Positions 50,718-59,966 of a stretch of DNA of 64,000 nucleotides are shown here, piece by piece. Position numbers and translations under genes: made by a program. The notes under the pieces were generated by a model, which was not told the origin of the DNA, did not search any database, and was given only the letters and a program-made list of their open reading frames with translations. The stretch's first letter is position 1. Every line of letters starts with the position of its first letter. Source of the stretch: Azophilus sp965199705 (GTDB taxonomy: Bacteria > Pseudomonadota > Gammaproteobacteria > Pseudomonadales > Azotimanducaceae); the NCBI GenBank assembly GCA_965199705.1, contig OZ241359.1, forward strand, positions 2,418,001 through 2,482,000. The letters are read 5' to 3'.

Positions 50718-51989
50718 ATGAAGATTCTCGCTGTCGGCGACATGCACCTGGGCCGCAGGCCGTCGCGGCTGCCGCCCGGATTGGCGAATCAAGCGCGGGA
50801 ACTCGGCCCTGCCGGGGCCTGGGAGCGCACGGTCGAGGCGGCCCTGGAATCCGGGGTGCGCGCCGTATTGCTGGCCGGCGACGTGGTGGACCAGGAAGAT
50901 GATTTCTTCGAGGCCTATCGAGCGCTGGCAAGCGGCGTTGCCAGGCTCACGCAGGCGAAAATCGAGGTAATCGGCGTTGCTGGCAATCATGACGTCAAGG
51001 TGTTGCCCCGGCTGGCCGAGCAGATTCCGGGTTTCAAGCTGCTGGGCGCCGGCGGCTGGGAGGCGTGGCCCATCACCGACGCCAGCGAATCATTTACCCT
51101 CTGGGGCTGGTCGTTTCCGAAGCCGAGGGTGCTGACAAGCCCCCTGGCGTCCTGGCGCTTCGAGCGCCGCCAGGGCCTCAATCTGGGCCTGCTGCACTGC
51201 GACCGCGACGCAACATCGAGTTCCTACGCCCCGGTTACCGGCACCGAGCTCACGCAGGCCGGACTCGACGGCTGGTTGCTTGGCCACATCCACAAGCCGG
51301 ACCCACTCAGCGCGGACGCACCGAGCGGCTATCTTGGCAGCCTGACCGGTCTCGGGCGCCGGGAATCTGGCCCTCGGGGTCCCTGGCTCATCCGCATCGA
51401 GCAGGAGGCCATCGCCGAGATCACGCAACTACCGCTGGCGCCCCTGCGCTGGCAGCCTCTTCCAGTCAGCATCGAAGGCATTGCCGAAGCCGCCGACGCC
51501 AGGAGCCAACTGCTCGCGGCGCTCCGAAGTCTTGATGCTGGCCTTGCCGATGCCGATCATGCGCCAGACGCCGTGGCGCTCGACCTCTGCTTCACCGGAC
51601 GCAGCCGGTTCGGCGCTGCCGCGCTCGAATCAATTACCGAAGCAGACCGGGAGAACATCTACACAGGCGCTCAGGGGCGGCGCTACTTCATCGACACACA
51701 GAGATCGGAGACGCGCCCGGAAATTGATCTGGCCGACCTTGCCAAACGCCCGGACCCGCCGGGCCTGTTGGCCAAACGATTGCTCTGGCTGCAAGCGCCG
51801 GCGGGCAATCCCGACCGCGAGCGCCTGATCGACGAGGCGCGGGCGCGTCTGGGCGAGGAGGCGCAGAAGTCGGTCTGGAATGCCTTGCCGATGCGGGAGC
51901 CAACGCCCGAACAATGCGCGCAACAGTTGATCGAGGCCGGTTACCGCGCCCTCGAACAGTTGCTGGCGCAGACAGCCGAGACAGACTGA
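50718..51989 (+). CDS. Calcineurin-like DNA repair exonuclease (SbcD/YhaO type)
   Basis: 423 residues. Metal-binding motifs are in order: GDMHLG (D8, H10), LLAGDVVDQEDDFFEAYRAL, GVAGNHDVKVLP and LLGHIHKPDPL. The N-terminal phosphoesterase domain (about 1-240) is followed by a helical region that probably binds the partner ATPase. It overlaps the next gene by one base (TGATG). With that partner it should form an SbcCD/Mre11-Rad50-like nuclease; the pairing with a YhaN-type ATPase is closer to YhaO. It is 9 bp after yciK. Confidence 0.9.
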   Translation: MKILAVGDMHLGRRPSRLPPGLANQARELGPAGAWERTVEAALESGVRAVLLAGDVVDQEDDFFEAYRALASGVARLTQAKIEVIGVAGNHDVKVLPRLAEQIPGFKLLGAGGWEAWPITDASESFTLWGWSFPKPRVLTSPLASWRFERRQGLNLGLLHCDRDATSSSYAPVTGTELTQAGLDGWLLGHIHKPDPLSADAPSGYLGSLTGLGRRESGPRGPWLIRIEQEAIAEITQLPLAPLRWQPLPVSIEGIAEAADARSQLLAALRSLDAGLADADHAPDAVALDLCFTGRSRFGAAALESITEADRENIYTGAQGRRYFIDTQRSETRPEIDLADLAKRPDPPGLLAKRLLWLQAPAGNPDRERLIDEARARLGEEAQKSVWNALPMREPTPEQCAQQLIEAGYRALEQLLAQTAETD

Positions 51990-54900
51990 TGCGCCTGCGG
52001 CGACTGACTATCAGCGCCCTGCCCGGCATCGCGCAGCCAGGATTCACGTTCGAGCCAGGGGACGCCGGGATCACCCTCGTCACCGGCCCGAACGCCATCG
52101 GCAAGAGCAGCCTCGCCCGCGCCCTCAAGCATCTGCTCGGCAAGGACCGCAAGGATCCATCCGACCTGTTCCTGGAAGCCGAGTTCGAGAGCAGCGACGC
52201 CCGCTGGCAGGTGAGCCGGCATGGCAGTCAGATTCAATGGCGGCGCGACGGCGAACCGACCTCGCCGCCAGCGCTGCCGTCCGGCGGCCAGATCAGCCTC
52301 TATCGCCTGTCCATGGAGAGCCTGCTGGCAGACGATCAGGACGATCAGGCGCTGGCCGGGGAAATCCGAAAAGCGGTGCGTGGCGGCTTCGATCTCGACG
52401 CGCCGCGCATTCTCTTGCGCAAACATTGGGGTCGAACAGAGGCCGGGAAGTTGCGGGAGGCGGAGAGACAACTGGCCCAAGTCGATGCCGAGTACCGCGC
52501 CCTGCGGGCCGAAGAGGGCCAGTTACCAGACCTTGAGCGTCGCATCCAGGCAGCAAAGGAGGCTGCCGGGCGTCTCGAAACCCTGCGGCAGGGGCTGAAG
52601 TTGCATGAGGTCATCGGTCACCGCGAGCGTTGCCAGGACACATTCGACCAGTTCCCCGCCAACATGGAGAAGTTGCAGGGTGATGAAGCAGAGCGTCTCG
52701 ATGCCTGGACCAGCCGCAGGGCAGAGTTGGCCCGGGAAATCAGCGAAGAGCAGCGCAAACTGACGTCTTCAGAAGCAGACTGGCAGGCCAGCGGCTTTGT
52801 GATGGCGAAACCCGAGGCCGAGACCGTGGCCGGCATCGAAGAACGCTTGCGCACACTCGATCGCATGGCCAGTGAGTTCAGCCAGGCGCGAGAGAAAGCC
52901 ATCGAAGCCGAGGCCGCGCTGAAAGATACCCAAAAACACTTCGAGGGCGGCCCGGAAGCGCCGGACCTCAGCCCCGAGAGCTTCCGGCAAGCGCGCGCCA
53001 TTGTCGAGCCGCTGCTCGCTGCCAAGACCGGGCTGCAAGAGCTCGAAACCCGGCTCAGTCTGGCGGGCGAGCCGCCAGACGACTCGAAAATCGATCAATT
53101 TCGGGCGGGTGTGCAGACGCTGCGAACCTGGCTGGCAGCCAGTGACGCAGCCAGCAACCCGGAGCAGGACCGGGAGCCGCCGCGCTTGCGCCTGTCGGTC
53201 GCGCTCGCGCTTGCGGTGCTGGCCGCCCTGGCCGCACTGATCGAGCAGGCATGGGTGGCGCTCGGCAGCGCGCTGGCCGCCAGCGCCGCCCTGTTGTGGG
53301 CGCTGATCAAGCCGGGCAGGCGTCAGAAGGCTGCGCCATCGCCCGCCGATCACGCCCGCAAAGCCTACGAAGAAACCGGACTGGAACCGCCCGACACCTG
53401 GACCGCCGAAGCCGTTCGGCAACATCTTCACCAGCAGATAGAGCAGCGCCTGAACGCGCTGACACTCAACAGGGAGCGCGCAGCAGAGATTCCCAAGCTG
53501 CGCCTGAACATCGAACAGAAGTCCTCTGAAATCGAGGCGCTTGAAAGCAGGAAGGCGGCTCTCGCGCAATCCATCGGCTTCGACCCAAGCCTGGCCGGCG
53601 CATCCTTTGTGCGCCTGGTTGATCTGGCCGGCCAACGGGACCAGGCGCGCCGGACGTGCGCGTCAAGACAGCAGGTTCTGAGTGCGCTTTCTGCGGACAT
53701 GGGCGCGAGGCTGGACGCAGCGCGCAAACTGCTCGAACCCTGGCGAGGCGCCGATGCGCCGACGCTGAACACCGCCACCCCCGATCAGGCCATCGCTGAT
53801 CTGCGGGTTGCGTTCGATCACATCAAGAAGCGCTTGCAGGCCGCAAGTGAAGCAAAGACCAGGATGACGCACAGCGAAGAGCGGATACACGACCGGCAAG
53901 AACAGATCAGGATGCTGGACGCGAACGCTCAGAAGCTCTTCAACAAGGTGGCCGTCGAGCCGGAGCAGCGCGATGCGCTCGACGAGCGGCTGGCGCGGCT
54001 TGAGGACTGGCAGGCGGCAAGCGAGGCGCTGGGGGACGCCAAGCGCGACGAAGCCGGGCTGCGTGAGGCGCTTGGCGCGCACGAGAACCTGATCGGCAGC
54101 GTCGAACGGGGCGAAATAGAACAGTTGCAAGACGACCTGCAAGACGCCATGCGCGAAGCCGAGGGTCGAGATATGCTTGTGCAGGAAAAAGCGGAGATAG
54201 AGGCGCGCCTGGGCGCGGCTGGCAAGGAGCACAGGCGGGAGGCAGCCGCCGAAGCGCTTGCAGCCGCCACGCAAGCGCTTGCGGAGAAGCGCGATGAAGC
54301 CTTGCGCTGTCAGGCGACCGACCTGCTTCTTGACGAGGTGGCGGCTCAATTCGCAGATGAGAACGAGCCGAAACTGCTGCGCCGGGCCAAGGCGCTTTTC
54401 GAGCAGGTCACCGCCCACGCCTTCTCCCTGGAACTGGACAACGACAACCGCTTCAGCGCCCGCGACCATGCAGCGCAACGGAGGCGGGAACTGACGGAAC
54501 TCTCGTCCGGTACCCGGATGCAGCTGCTGCTGGCCCTGCGCCTGGCCTGGACCGAGGCTCAGGAACAGGGCGGCGAATCCCTGCCGCTGTTCCTCGACGA
54601 AGCGCTGACCACCAGCGACGAGGCCCGATTCGCGGTGATGGCAAATACCCTCACGCGCCTGGCCGAAGGCGGTGACCGGCAGATCTTCTACCTTTCCGCC
54701 CGCCGCCATGAGTGCGCGCTCTGGGAGCAGGCAACCGGGCGCAGACCAGCGCTCGTCGATCTTGAAGAGGTGCGTTTCAACCAGGCGCGCGAAGACGCCG
54801 GCGAGATTCGCATCGAGGCGCCGCCGGCGTTACCGCCGCCTGACGGGCAGGACGCCACGCGCTACGCCAGGACAATCGGCGTTCCGCCGCTCGACCCGCA

Positions 54901-55474
54901 CCGGGAGCCGGGCGGCGTGCATCTCTTCTATTTGCTCCGGGACGATCTCGACCTGCTGTACCGCCTGCTGGACAGCTGGCGCGTCAAGACGCTTGGCCAG
55001 CTCGAAAACCTGCTCGCCCGCAGAGAGGCCGCCGAAAACGCCCTGCCCGACCCAGCCGTACGCAAACGCCTGACGCTGGCGGCACGGGCGGCCAGGTCCT
55101 GGCTCAGGCTCTGGCGCCAGGGCCGCGGTCGGCCTGTCAACCGGGCAGTCCTGGAGAATTCCGGCGCCGTCTCGGCCAGATTCATTGACGAGGCCACCGA
55201 AATCGCCGAGTCGTTGCAGGATGATGGACGCGCGCTGATCGAAGCGCTGCGCCAACACCACCTGCCCCGCTTCCACACCAGCAAGATCGACGAACTCGAA
55301 CAGTGGCTTGCCGATGAAGGCTATACCGACGACCAGGCAGTGCTGGCCGCCGAGGCGCGTCAGCGGCTGACGCTGGTGGATGCGGCCCCCTCAGGCGATG
55401 CAGAAGCCGCGTGGGTCAATCAACTCGTGAGCGTGCTGGAAGGCGCGGTGGCCGCGCGGACAAGCGGTGAGTGA
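51989..55474 (+). CDS. YhaN/SbcC-like SMC-type AAA ATPase with C-terminal extension
   Basis: 1161 residues. The P-loop is GPNAIGKSS (33-41). Long coiled coils occupy about 150-390 and 480-800. Unusually for an SbcC relative, a hydrophobic pair LSVALALAVLAALAALIEQA and ALGSALAASAALLWALI (about 400-442) interrupts the coil, as in YhaN. The ABC-type signature LSSGTRMQLLLALRLA (about 837) and Walker B LPLFLDEALTTSD (about 865) close the ATPase. About 255 more residues follow (LRDDLDLLYRLLDSWRVKTL, DELEQWLADEGYTDDQAVLA), beyond the usual end. It is an operon partner of the nuclease upstream. Confidence 0.9.
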   Translation: MRLRRLTISALPGIAQPGFTFEPGDAGITLVTGPNAIGKSSLARALKHLLGKDRKDPSDLFLEAEFESSDARWQVSRHGSQIQWRRDGEPTSPPALPSGGQISLYRLSMESLLADDQDDQALAGEIRKAVRGGFDLDAPRILLRKHWGRTEAGKLREAERQLAQVDAEYRALRAEEGQLPDLERRIQAAKEAAGRLETLRQGLKLHEVIGHRERCQDTFDQFPANMEKLQGDEAERLDAWTSRRAELAREISEEQRKLTSSEADWQASGFVMAKPEAETVAGIEERLRTLDRMASEFSQAREKAIEAEAALKDTQKHFEGGPEAPDLSPESFRQARAIVEPLLAAKTGLQELETRLSLAGEPPDDSKIDQFRAGVQTLRTWLAASDAASNPEQDREPPRLRLSVALALAVLAALAALIEQAWVALGSALAASAALLWALIKPGRRQKAAPSPADHARKAYEETGLEPPDTWTAEAVRQHLHQQIEQRLNALTLNRERAAEIPKLRLNIEQKSSEIEALESRKAALAQSIGFDPSLAGASFVRLVDLAGQRDQARRTCASRQQVLSALSADMGARLDAARKLLEPWRGADAPTLNTATPDQAIADLRVAFDHIKKRLQAASEAKTRMTHSEERIHDRQEQIRMLDANAQKLFNKVAVEPEQRDALDERLARLEDWQAASEALGDAKRDEAGLREALGAHENLIGSVERGEIEQLQDDLQDAMREAEGRDMLVQEKAEIEARLGAAGKEHRREAAAEALAAATQALAEKRDEALRCQATDLLLDEVAAQFADENEPKLLRRAKALFEQVTAHAFSLELDNDNRFSARDHAAQRRRELTELSSGTRMQLLLALRLAWTEAQEQGGESLPLFLDEALTTSDEARFAVMANTLTRLAEGGDRQIFYLSARRHECALWEQATGRRPALVDLEEVRFNQAREDAGEIRIEAPPALPPPDGQDATRYARTIGVPPLDPHREPGGVHLFYLLRDDLDLLYRLLDSWRVKTLGQLENLLARREAAENALPDPAVRKRLTLAARAARSWLRLWRQGRGRPVNRAVLENSGAVSARFIDEATEIAESLQDDGRALIEALRQHHLPRFHTSKIDELEQWLADEGYTDDQAVLAAEARQRLTLVDAAPSGDAEAAWVNQLVSVLEGAVAARTSGE

Positions 55475-55480
55475 CGCGCG

Positions 55481-55530
55481 TCCGGCACGATCATCACGGC
55501 CCCGCGATATCCGGATCAGGCGCCTGCGCC
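55481..55530 (+). repeat. MITE right-end relic carrying the rluB stop codon
   Basis: TCCGGCACGATCATCACGGC, then CCCGCGATATCCGG, matches the MITE right end (TCCGGCGCGATCATCACGGC, then CCCTGGTGCAATATCCGG) with a small deletion. ATCAGGCGCCTGCGCC follows and contains the rluB TGA (55516-55518). Confidence 0.75.
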
Positions 55531-56361
55531 GGTCAGATCGGGTAGTTCCGGATACGGCGTCAGCAAGGACGGCTTGACGCGCCCGGGGCGCGTGTCTGGC
55601 GCTTTGACCAGCGGCAGCTTCAGCAGCCTGTAGAGGCGTTCCAGGTCATCTGGAGACAAGGCGGCATAGCGGCCTCGCCTCAAGCCGGCAGGCAGGATCA
55701 CCGGGCCGTAGCGTACCCGTTTCAGGCGGCTCAGTGGATGGCCCAGGGCATCGAACAGCTTGCGCACCGTGTGGTTGCGGCCGTCCATCACCACCACGTG
55801 ATACCACTGGTTGCGACCGCGGCCATCGTAATGGCGTATGTCGCTGAAGCGATGCACGGCGCCGTCGATGCGCACGCCATCCCGGGCTTGCGCCAGGGAT
55901 TCGTCGGAGAGCAGGCCATCCACGCGCACCGCATACTCCCGGTCAAGACCGGTGGCCGGGTGCATCATGCGATGCGCCAGGGCGCCGTCGTTGGTCAGCA
56001 GCAAGAGGCCGGTGGTCGGGATGTCCAGGCGGCCAACCGAAATCCAGCGGCCCTGACGCAGCCTCGGCAGCCCGTCGAAGACGCTCGTGCGCCCTTCCGG
56101 GTCCCGCCGACTGCACACCACACCGGCCGCCTTGTTCAATGCCAGCACCCGCGCCGGCGCGGCAGCCTCGGCAACAGTCGGCGCCAGCGAACTGCCGTCC
56201 AGCGTCACGCTGTCGGTCGGGCCGATGCGCTGGCCGAGCCTTGCCGGCTCGCCGTTGACCGCTATCCGACCATCAACGATCCAGCGTTCGATCTCCCGCC
56301 GAGAGCCGTAACCGAGGTCGGCCAGACGCTTCTGCAGGCGGGTTCCGGCGTGGGCTGGCAT
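55516..56361 (-). CDS. rluB: 23S rRNA pseudouridine(2605) synthase RluB
   Basis: 281 residues. The S4 domain is LQKRLADLGYGSRREIERWI with GRIAVNGEPARLGQRI. The catalytic aspartate D113 lies in SVGRLDIPTTGLLLLTNDG, and NQWYHVVVMDGRNHTVRKLF follows. This is the RluB/E/F group; the S4 domain and neighbours (scpB, scpA, trpS) favour RluB. It modifies U2605 of 23S rRNA. The last residues (TGAGA) and stop are written by a MITE-end relic. It lacks the long basic C-terminal tail of many RluB proteins. Confidence 0.92.
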   Translation of the reverse strand: MPAHAGTRLQKRLADLGYGSRREIERWIVDGRIAVNGEPARLGQRIGPTDSVTLDGSSLAPTVAEAAAPARVLALNKAAGVVCSRRDPEGRTSVFDGLPRLRQGRWISVGRLDIPTTGLLLLTNDGALAHRMMHPATGLDREYAVRVDGLLSDESLAQARDGVRIDGAVHRFSDIRHYDGRGRNQWYHVVVMDGRNHTVRKLFDALGHPLSRLKRVRYGPVILPAGLRRGRYAALSPDDLERLYRLLKLPLVKAPDTRPGRVKPSLLTPYPELPDLTGAGA

Positions 56362-56373
56362 GGTTGCTCAGCG

Positions 56374-57108
56374 TCAGCCGTCACGGTCGGGTGTCGGCAA
56401 GGTCACCACCTTGGCCGACGGCAGCGCATCCGGGTCCGGCGCCGACGCTGCATCCGCAGCAATCGGCGCGCTCAGTTCGGCGGTATCCAGCGCTTGCCCG
56501 GCGTCGTCCGCAAACGACTGATCCAGCAACGGCTTCAACGTTGCTTCCACATCCTCCAGCGAAGGCAGGTCATCCAGGCTTTGCAGGTTGAAGTAATCGA
56601 GAAACGCCGAAGTGGTGCCGTAGAGCACTGGTCGGCCCGGGGTTTCGCGATGACCAAGCTCCCGAATCCAGCCGCGTTCACGCAAGCTGCGCAGAATGCT
56701 CTGACCGAGCGCCACACCCCGAATCTCTTCAATGTCGCCTCGGGTGCAGGGTTGCTTGTAAACGATCAACGCCAGGCATTCGAGCAGCGCCCGACTGTAT
56801 CGCGGCGGCTTCTCCTGCCACAGGCGCCCGACCCACTCCCCGAGTTCCTGACGCACCTGATAGCGGTATCCCGAGGCGACTCTTCTGAGCTCGTAGCCCC
56901 TGCCCTCAGCCGACTCGGCGAGCGCGGCAAGGGCATTGCGGATGCGCTGACGAGCCTCGCTGGGGTCCAGCTCCTGTGCCGAAAAGAGGCCGGCAAGCCG
57001 ATGCACGGAAAGCGGTTCCCCGGCCGCCATCAGCACGGCGTCCAGTATCTGCCGCAATCGGCTGTCAGAGAGCGGCTCAGGCACGGCCACGCACATGAAT
57101 GGGCGCAT
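56374..57108 (-). CDS. scpB: Segregation and condensation protein B
   Basis: 244 residues with two winged helices. LRQILDAVLMAAGEPLSVHR opens the domain; RGYELRRVASGYRYQVRQEL, LLECLALIVYKQPCTRGDIE, EIRGVALGQSILRSLRERGW and LYGTTSAFLDYFNLQSLDDL are typical of ScpB. An acidic, Ala/Pro-rich tail follows from about 190. It helps assemble the SMC-ScpAB chromosome-condensing complex. The start overlaps the scpA end by 32 bp; ATG 57096 or GTG 57084 are possible shorter starts. Confidence 0.94.
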   Translation of the reverse strand: MRPFMCVAVPEPLSDSRLRQILDAVLMAAGEPLSVHRLAGLFSAQELDPSEARQRIRNALAALAESAEGRGYELRRVASGYRYQVRQELGEWVGRLWQEKPPRYSRALLECLALIVYKQPCTRGDIEEIRGVALGQSILRSLRERGWIRELGHRETPGRPVLYGTTSAFLDYFNLQSLDDLPSLEDVEATLKPLLDQSFADDAGQALDTAELSAPIAADAASAPDPDALPSAKVVTLPTPDRDG

Positions 57109-57928
57109 AGGGCTTGCTCTGGCTCACCTCGGCCAACCCTTCGCGAATGAGTTCCATAAGCGCAAGAAAGGTAACGACCACACCGGCCCGGCCTTCCTCC
57201 GGCACAAACAGTCCGGTAAACGGCAGGAATCCGGGCGCCGCATTCAGCCGAGCCAGCAGGTCACTCATGCGTTCACGCACGGACAGGGCCTCACGACTGA
57301 CCGAGTGCGCAGCAACCTGCTCGGCACGGCGCAGGGCGTCCACCAGCGCTGCCAATATCTCCTTCAGCGCCACTTCCGGCTCCGCAAACTGACGCACGAA
57401 TGCCGGCTTTTCGGGCCGCAGAAGGTGCAGGTCCCGCTCCATGCGCGGCAGATCGTCGAGCGCCTGGGCAGCGGCCTGGAATTTCTGGTAGTCGCGCAAC
57501 CGGCGCACCAGCTCGGCGCGCGGGTCCGGCTCGTCTTCGGCGTCTTCCGCCTGCCTCGGCAGCAACAGGCGCGCCTTGATCTCCGCCAGGGTGGCGGCCA
57601 TCAACAGATATTCCCCTGCCAGGTCCAGCTTCAACACCTGCATGAGTTCAATGTAGGACATGTACTGTTCGGTCACTTCCGAAATGCTGACCGCCAGCAA
57701 GTCGAGGTCCCGGCGTCGGATCAGGTAGAGGAGAAAATCCAGCGGCCCTTGAAAGGCATCCAGAAACACTACCAGCGCATCCGGCGGCACATAGAGATCG
57801 GCGGGCAACTCGGCCACCGGCTGCCCGCGGAGCATGGCAACGCCGACATCCGCCGAATCCTCGGCGCCGGCGTCGCTGGCTGGCGCTTGCGGGTCCGGCG
57901 TCTTGCCGGCGGGGTCCTTGTCCGCCAT
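57077..57928 (-). CDS. scpA: Segregation and condensation protein A
   Basis: 283 residues. The N-terminal SMC-binding part is FQGPLDFLLYLIRRRDLDLL, then ISEVTEQYMSYIELMQVLKL and AGEYLLMAATLAEIKARLLL; the C-terminal winged helix includes VVTFLALMELIREGLAEVSQ. This kleisin bridges SMC heads with ScpB. ATG 57928 is preferred; about 40 residues before FQGPLDF are acidic and variable. It lies 31 bp after trpS. No smc gene is in the window. Confidence 0.94.
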   Translation of the reverse strand: MADKDPAGKTPDPQAPASDAGAEDSADVGVAMLRGQPVAELPADLYVPPDALVVFLDAFQGPLDFLLYLIRRRDLDLLAVSISEVTEQYMSYIELMQVLKLDLAGEYLLMAATLAEIKARLLLPRQAEDAEDEPDPRAELVRRLRDYQKFQAAAQALDDLPRMERDLHLLRPEKPAFVRQFAEPEVALKEILAALVDALRRAEQVAAHSVSREALSVRERMSDLLARLNAAPGFLPFTGLFVPEEGRAGVVVTFLALMELIREGLAEVSQSKPYAPIHVRGRA

Positions 57929-57959
57929 CAGCGGTCGGCCCGCATCGGTTCGAGACGGC

Positions 57960-59174
57960 TCATCGGTGCACGATCCCGATGCCAGCGCGCACCTCGGCCA
58001 GCGTCTCCCGTGCAACCTTGCGGGCCTTCTCCGCGCCTTCCTGAAGAATGCCGTACACCCTGTCCGGCGCCTCGGCAAAAGCCCGGCCACGCTCGATCAT
58101 CGGCGCCTGTTCGGCGTTGATGGCGTCAATCAGCGGCCCCTTGCAGTCCAGACAGCCGATCCCTGCCGACCGGCAGCCTTCCGCCGCCCAGGTCTGGACT
58201 GCCGAATCCGAATACACCCGGTGCAGGTCGAACACAGGGCACTGCTCCGGATTGCCAGGATCGTTGCGCCGCACCCGAGCCGGATCTGTTTTCATGCCGC
58301 GCACCTTTCGGGTCACCGACTCGGGTGGTTCACGCAGGGCGATGACGTTGCGGTAGGACTTCGACATCTTCTCACCGTCCAGCCCCGGCAGCCTGGGTTG
58401 CTCTGTCAGCAGCGCCTCTGGCTCCGGCAGGATGATCCGTCCGCTGCCTTCCAGGTAACCGAAGAGCCGCTCGCGATCTTCGGCCGAGAGGTTCTGTTGC
58501 TCCCTGAGCAGCGAGCGTGCGCGCTCGAGCGCTTCGGCGTCGCCGCGTTCCACATAGGCAGTGCGCAGCTTCCGATAAAGCGCCGCCGCCCGCCGACCCA
58601 TCTTGCGAACCGCCGCCTCGCAGAGGGCTTCAAATTCCGGCTCACGCCCGAACAGGTGATTGAAGCGGCGGGCAATCTCCCGGCAGAGTTCCACGTGCGC
58701 CACCTGATCACCGCCCACCGGCACCTTGCCGGCGCGATAAGCCAGTATGTCTGCCGCCTGCAGCACCGGGTAGCCGAGGAAGCCATGGGTGGCGATATCC
58801 TTCTCGTGCAGCCGGGCCTGCATGTCCTTGAAGCTTGGCGCCCGCTCCAGCCAGCCGATCGGTGTGATCATGGAGAGCAGCAGGTGCAGCTCGGCATGTT
58901 CCGGCGCCTTCGATTGAATGAACACGACGGCGGCAGCCGGATTGACGCCGGCGGCGAGCCAGTCCACCACCATGTCCAGGGTATGTTGCTCGATATCGCC
59001 GGTCGCATCGAAACCGGTGGTCAGCGCGTGCCAGTCCGCCACGCAAAAGTAGCACTCGAATTTGTCCTGGAGGGCAACCCAGTTCCGGATCACGCCGTGG
59101 TAGTGGCCGAGATGCAACCGTCCGGTCGGGCGCATTCCGGACAAGACCCGATTCTCGGCGCCCTCAGCAGGCAT
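57960..59174 (-). CDS. trpS: Tryptophan-tRNA ligase
   Basis: 404 residues. The class I motifs are HLGHYHG (21-27, HIGH-type) and EKMSKS (K269 to S273). PSFKDMQARLHEKDIATHGF, LGYPVLQAADILAYRAGKVP and GGDQVAHVELCREIARRFN are typical. About 60 residues between the motifs (AALYRKLRTAYVERGDAEAL and neighbours) form the insertion seen in the longer bacterial TrpRS type. It is the first gene of trpS-scpA-scpB-rluB, probably expressed from a TATAAT box at the end of yciO. Confidence 0.95.
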   Translation of the reverse strand: MPAEGAENRVLSGMRPTGRLHLGHYHGVIRNWVALQDKFECYFCVADWHALTTGFDATGDIEQHTLDMVVDWLAAGVNPAAAVVFIQSKAPEHAELHLLLSMITPIGWLERAPSFKDMQARLHEKDIATHGFLGYPVLQAADILAYRAGKVPVGGDQVAHVELCREIARRFNHLFGREPEFEALCEAAVRKMGRRAAALYRKLRTAYVERGDAEALERARSLLREQQNLSAEDRERLFGYLEGSGRIILPEPEALLTEQPRLPGLDGEKMSKSYRNVIALREPPESVTRKVRGMKTDPARVRRNDPGNPEQCPVFDLHRVYSDSAVQTWAAEGCRSAGIGCLDCKGPLIDAINAEQAPMIERGRAFAEAPDRVYGILQEGAEKARKVARETLAEVRAGIGIVHR

Positions 59175-59245
59175 GGGCGCACGGCGTCAGGGCAGGCGTC
59201 CGAAGCAGAAGCAGCATCTGGCATCCCGGGATCGAGTACGCGGGC

Positions 59246-59251
59246 ATTATA
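59246..59251 (-). promoter_or_regulatory. TATAAT -10 candidate for trpS
   Basis: The minus strand reads GACACTATAATGCC, 72 bp before the trpS ATG and overlapping the yciO stop. The -35 region is GC-rich and poor. Confidence 0.35.
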
Positions 59252-59885
59252 GTGTCTGGCGGGCGCCTGGCCCGATATCGATCTGGCCGACGCCCTGGCG
59301 CACGATGCTGGCCGGATGGCTTGTCAGATCCACCACAGTCGTGGGCTCGATGCCGGATGGGCCGCCGTCGATGATGAGATCGACGCGGTTGTGCAGGCAC
59401 TCGCGGATATCTTCGATTTCCGTCAGCGGTTGCGGGTGTTCCGGCAGACGCAGCGTGGAGGTCATCATCGGCTCGCCAAGCGCCTGCATCAGCCCCCTGG
59501 CAATGGCGTTGGCCGGCGCCCGCAGCCCGATGGTGCGGCGCTTCGGATGCACCAAACGACGCGGAGCCTCGCGTGCGGCTGGCAGCAGAAAGGTGAAGGC
59601 GCCAGGCGTCAAGCGCTTCAATATCCGGTAGTTCTGATTATCAACCCGGGCAAATTGGGCGAGTTCTGACAGGTCCCGGCAACAGAGCGTGAACAGATGC
59701 TGTTTGCCGAGACCACGCAGCGCCCGAATACGATCGAGCGGCGCACGCTGACCCACCCGGCAGCCAAGGGCGTAGGTGGTGTCCGTCGGATAGACCAGCA
59801 AACCGTCTTCAGGCAGACGCCTGGCGACGCGGGTCAGCAGGCGGAGCTGCGGATGCGTTGGATGGATTCTGAACAACTGCGCCAT
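59247..59885 (-). CDS. yciO: Sua5/YciO/YrdC family protein YciO
   Basis: 212 residues, against 206 in E. coli YciO, starting MAQLFRIHPTHPQLRLLTR. The family motif LLVYPTDTTYALGC, then IRALRGLGKQHLFTLCCRDL, LLPAAREAPRRLVHPKRRTI and PTTVVDLTSHPASIVRQGVG match. YrdC/Sua5 relatives make threonylcarbamoyl-AMP for tRNA t6A; YciO itself is weakly active at best in this reaction. ATG 59885 fits the E. coli start; ATG 59921 is less likely. It precedes trpS by 72 bp, a common order. Confidence 0.92.
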   Translation of the reverse strand: MAQLFRIHPTHPQLRLLTRVARRLPEDGLLVYPTDTTYALGCRVGQRAPLDRIRALRGLGKQHLFTLCCRDLSELAQFARVDNQNYRILKRLTPGAFTFLLPAAREAPRRLVHPKRRTIGLRAPANAIARGLMQALGEPMMTSTLRLPEHPQPLTEIEDIRECLHNRVDLIIDGGPSGIEPTTVVDLTSHPASIVRQGVGQIDIGPGARQTL

Positions 59886-59966
59886 GCCGGGCGGTATAAC
59901 ACCAGCCCGGTTAGCCAGCAAGCCGGTTTATTGCTATTGTTGCGCTCCGGCTGGAGATACTGAGCC

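Noticed and set aside
59263..59290. CCCGATATCG near the yciO 3' end as a relic
   Set aside because: Only about ten bases fit, and the sequence codes a plausible YciO C-terminus (VGQIDIG).
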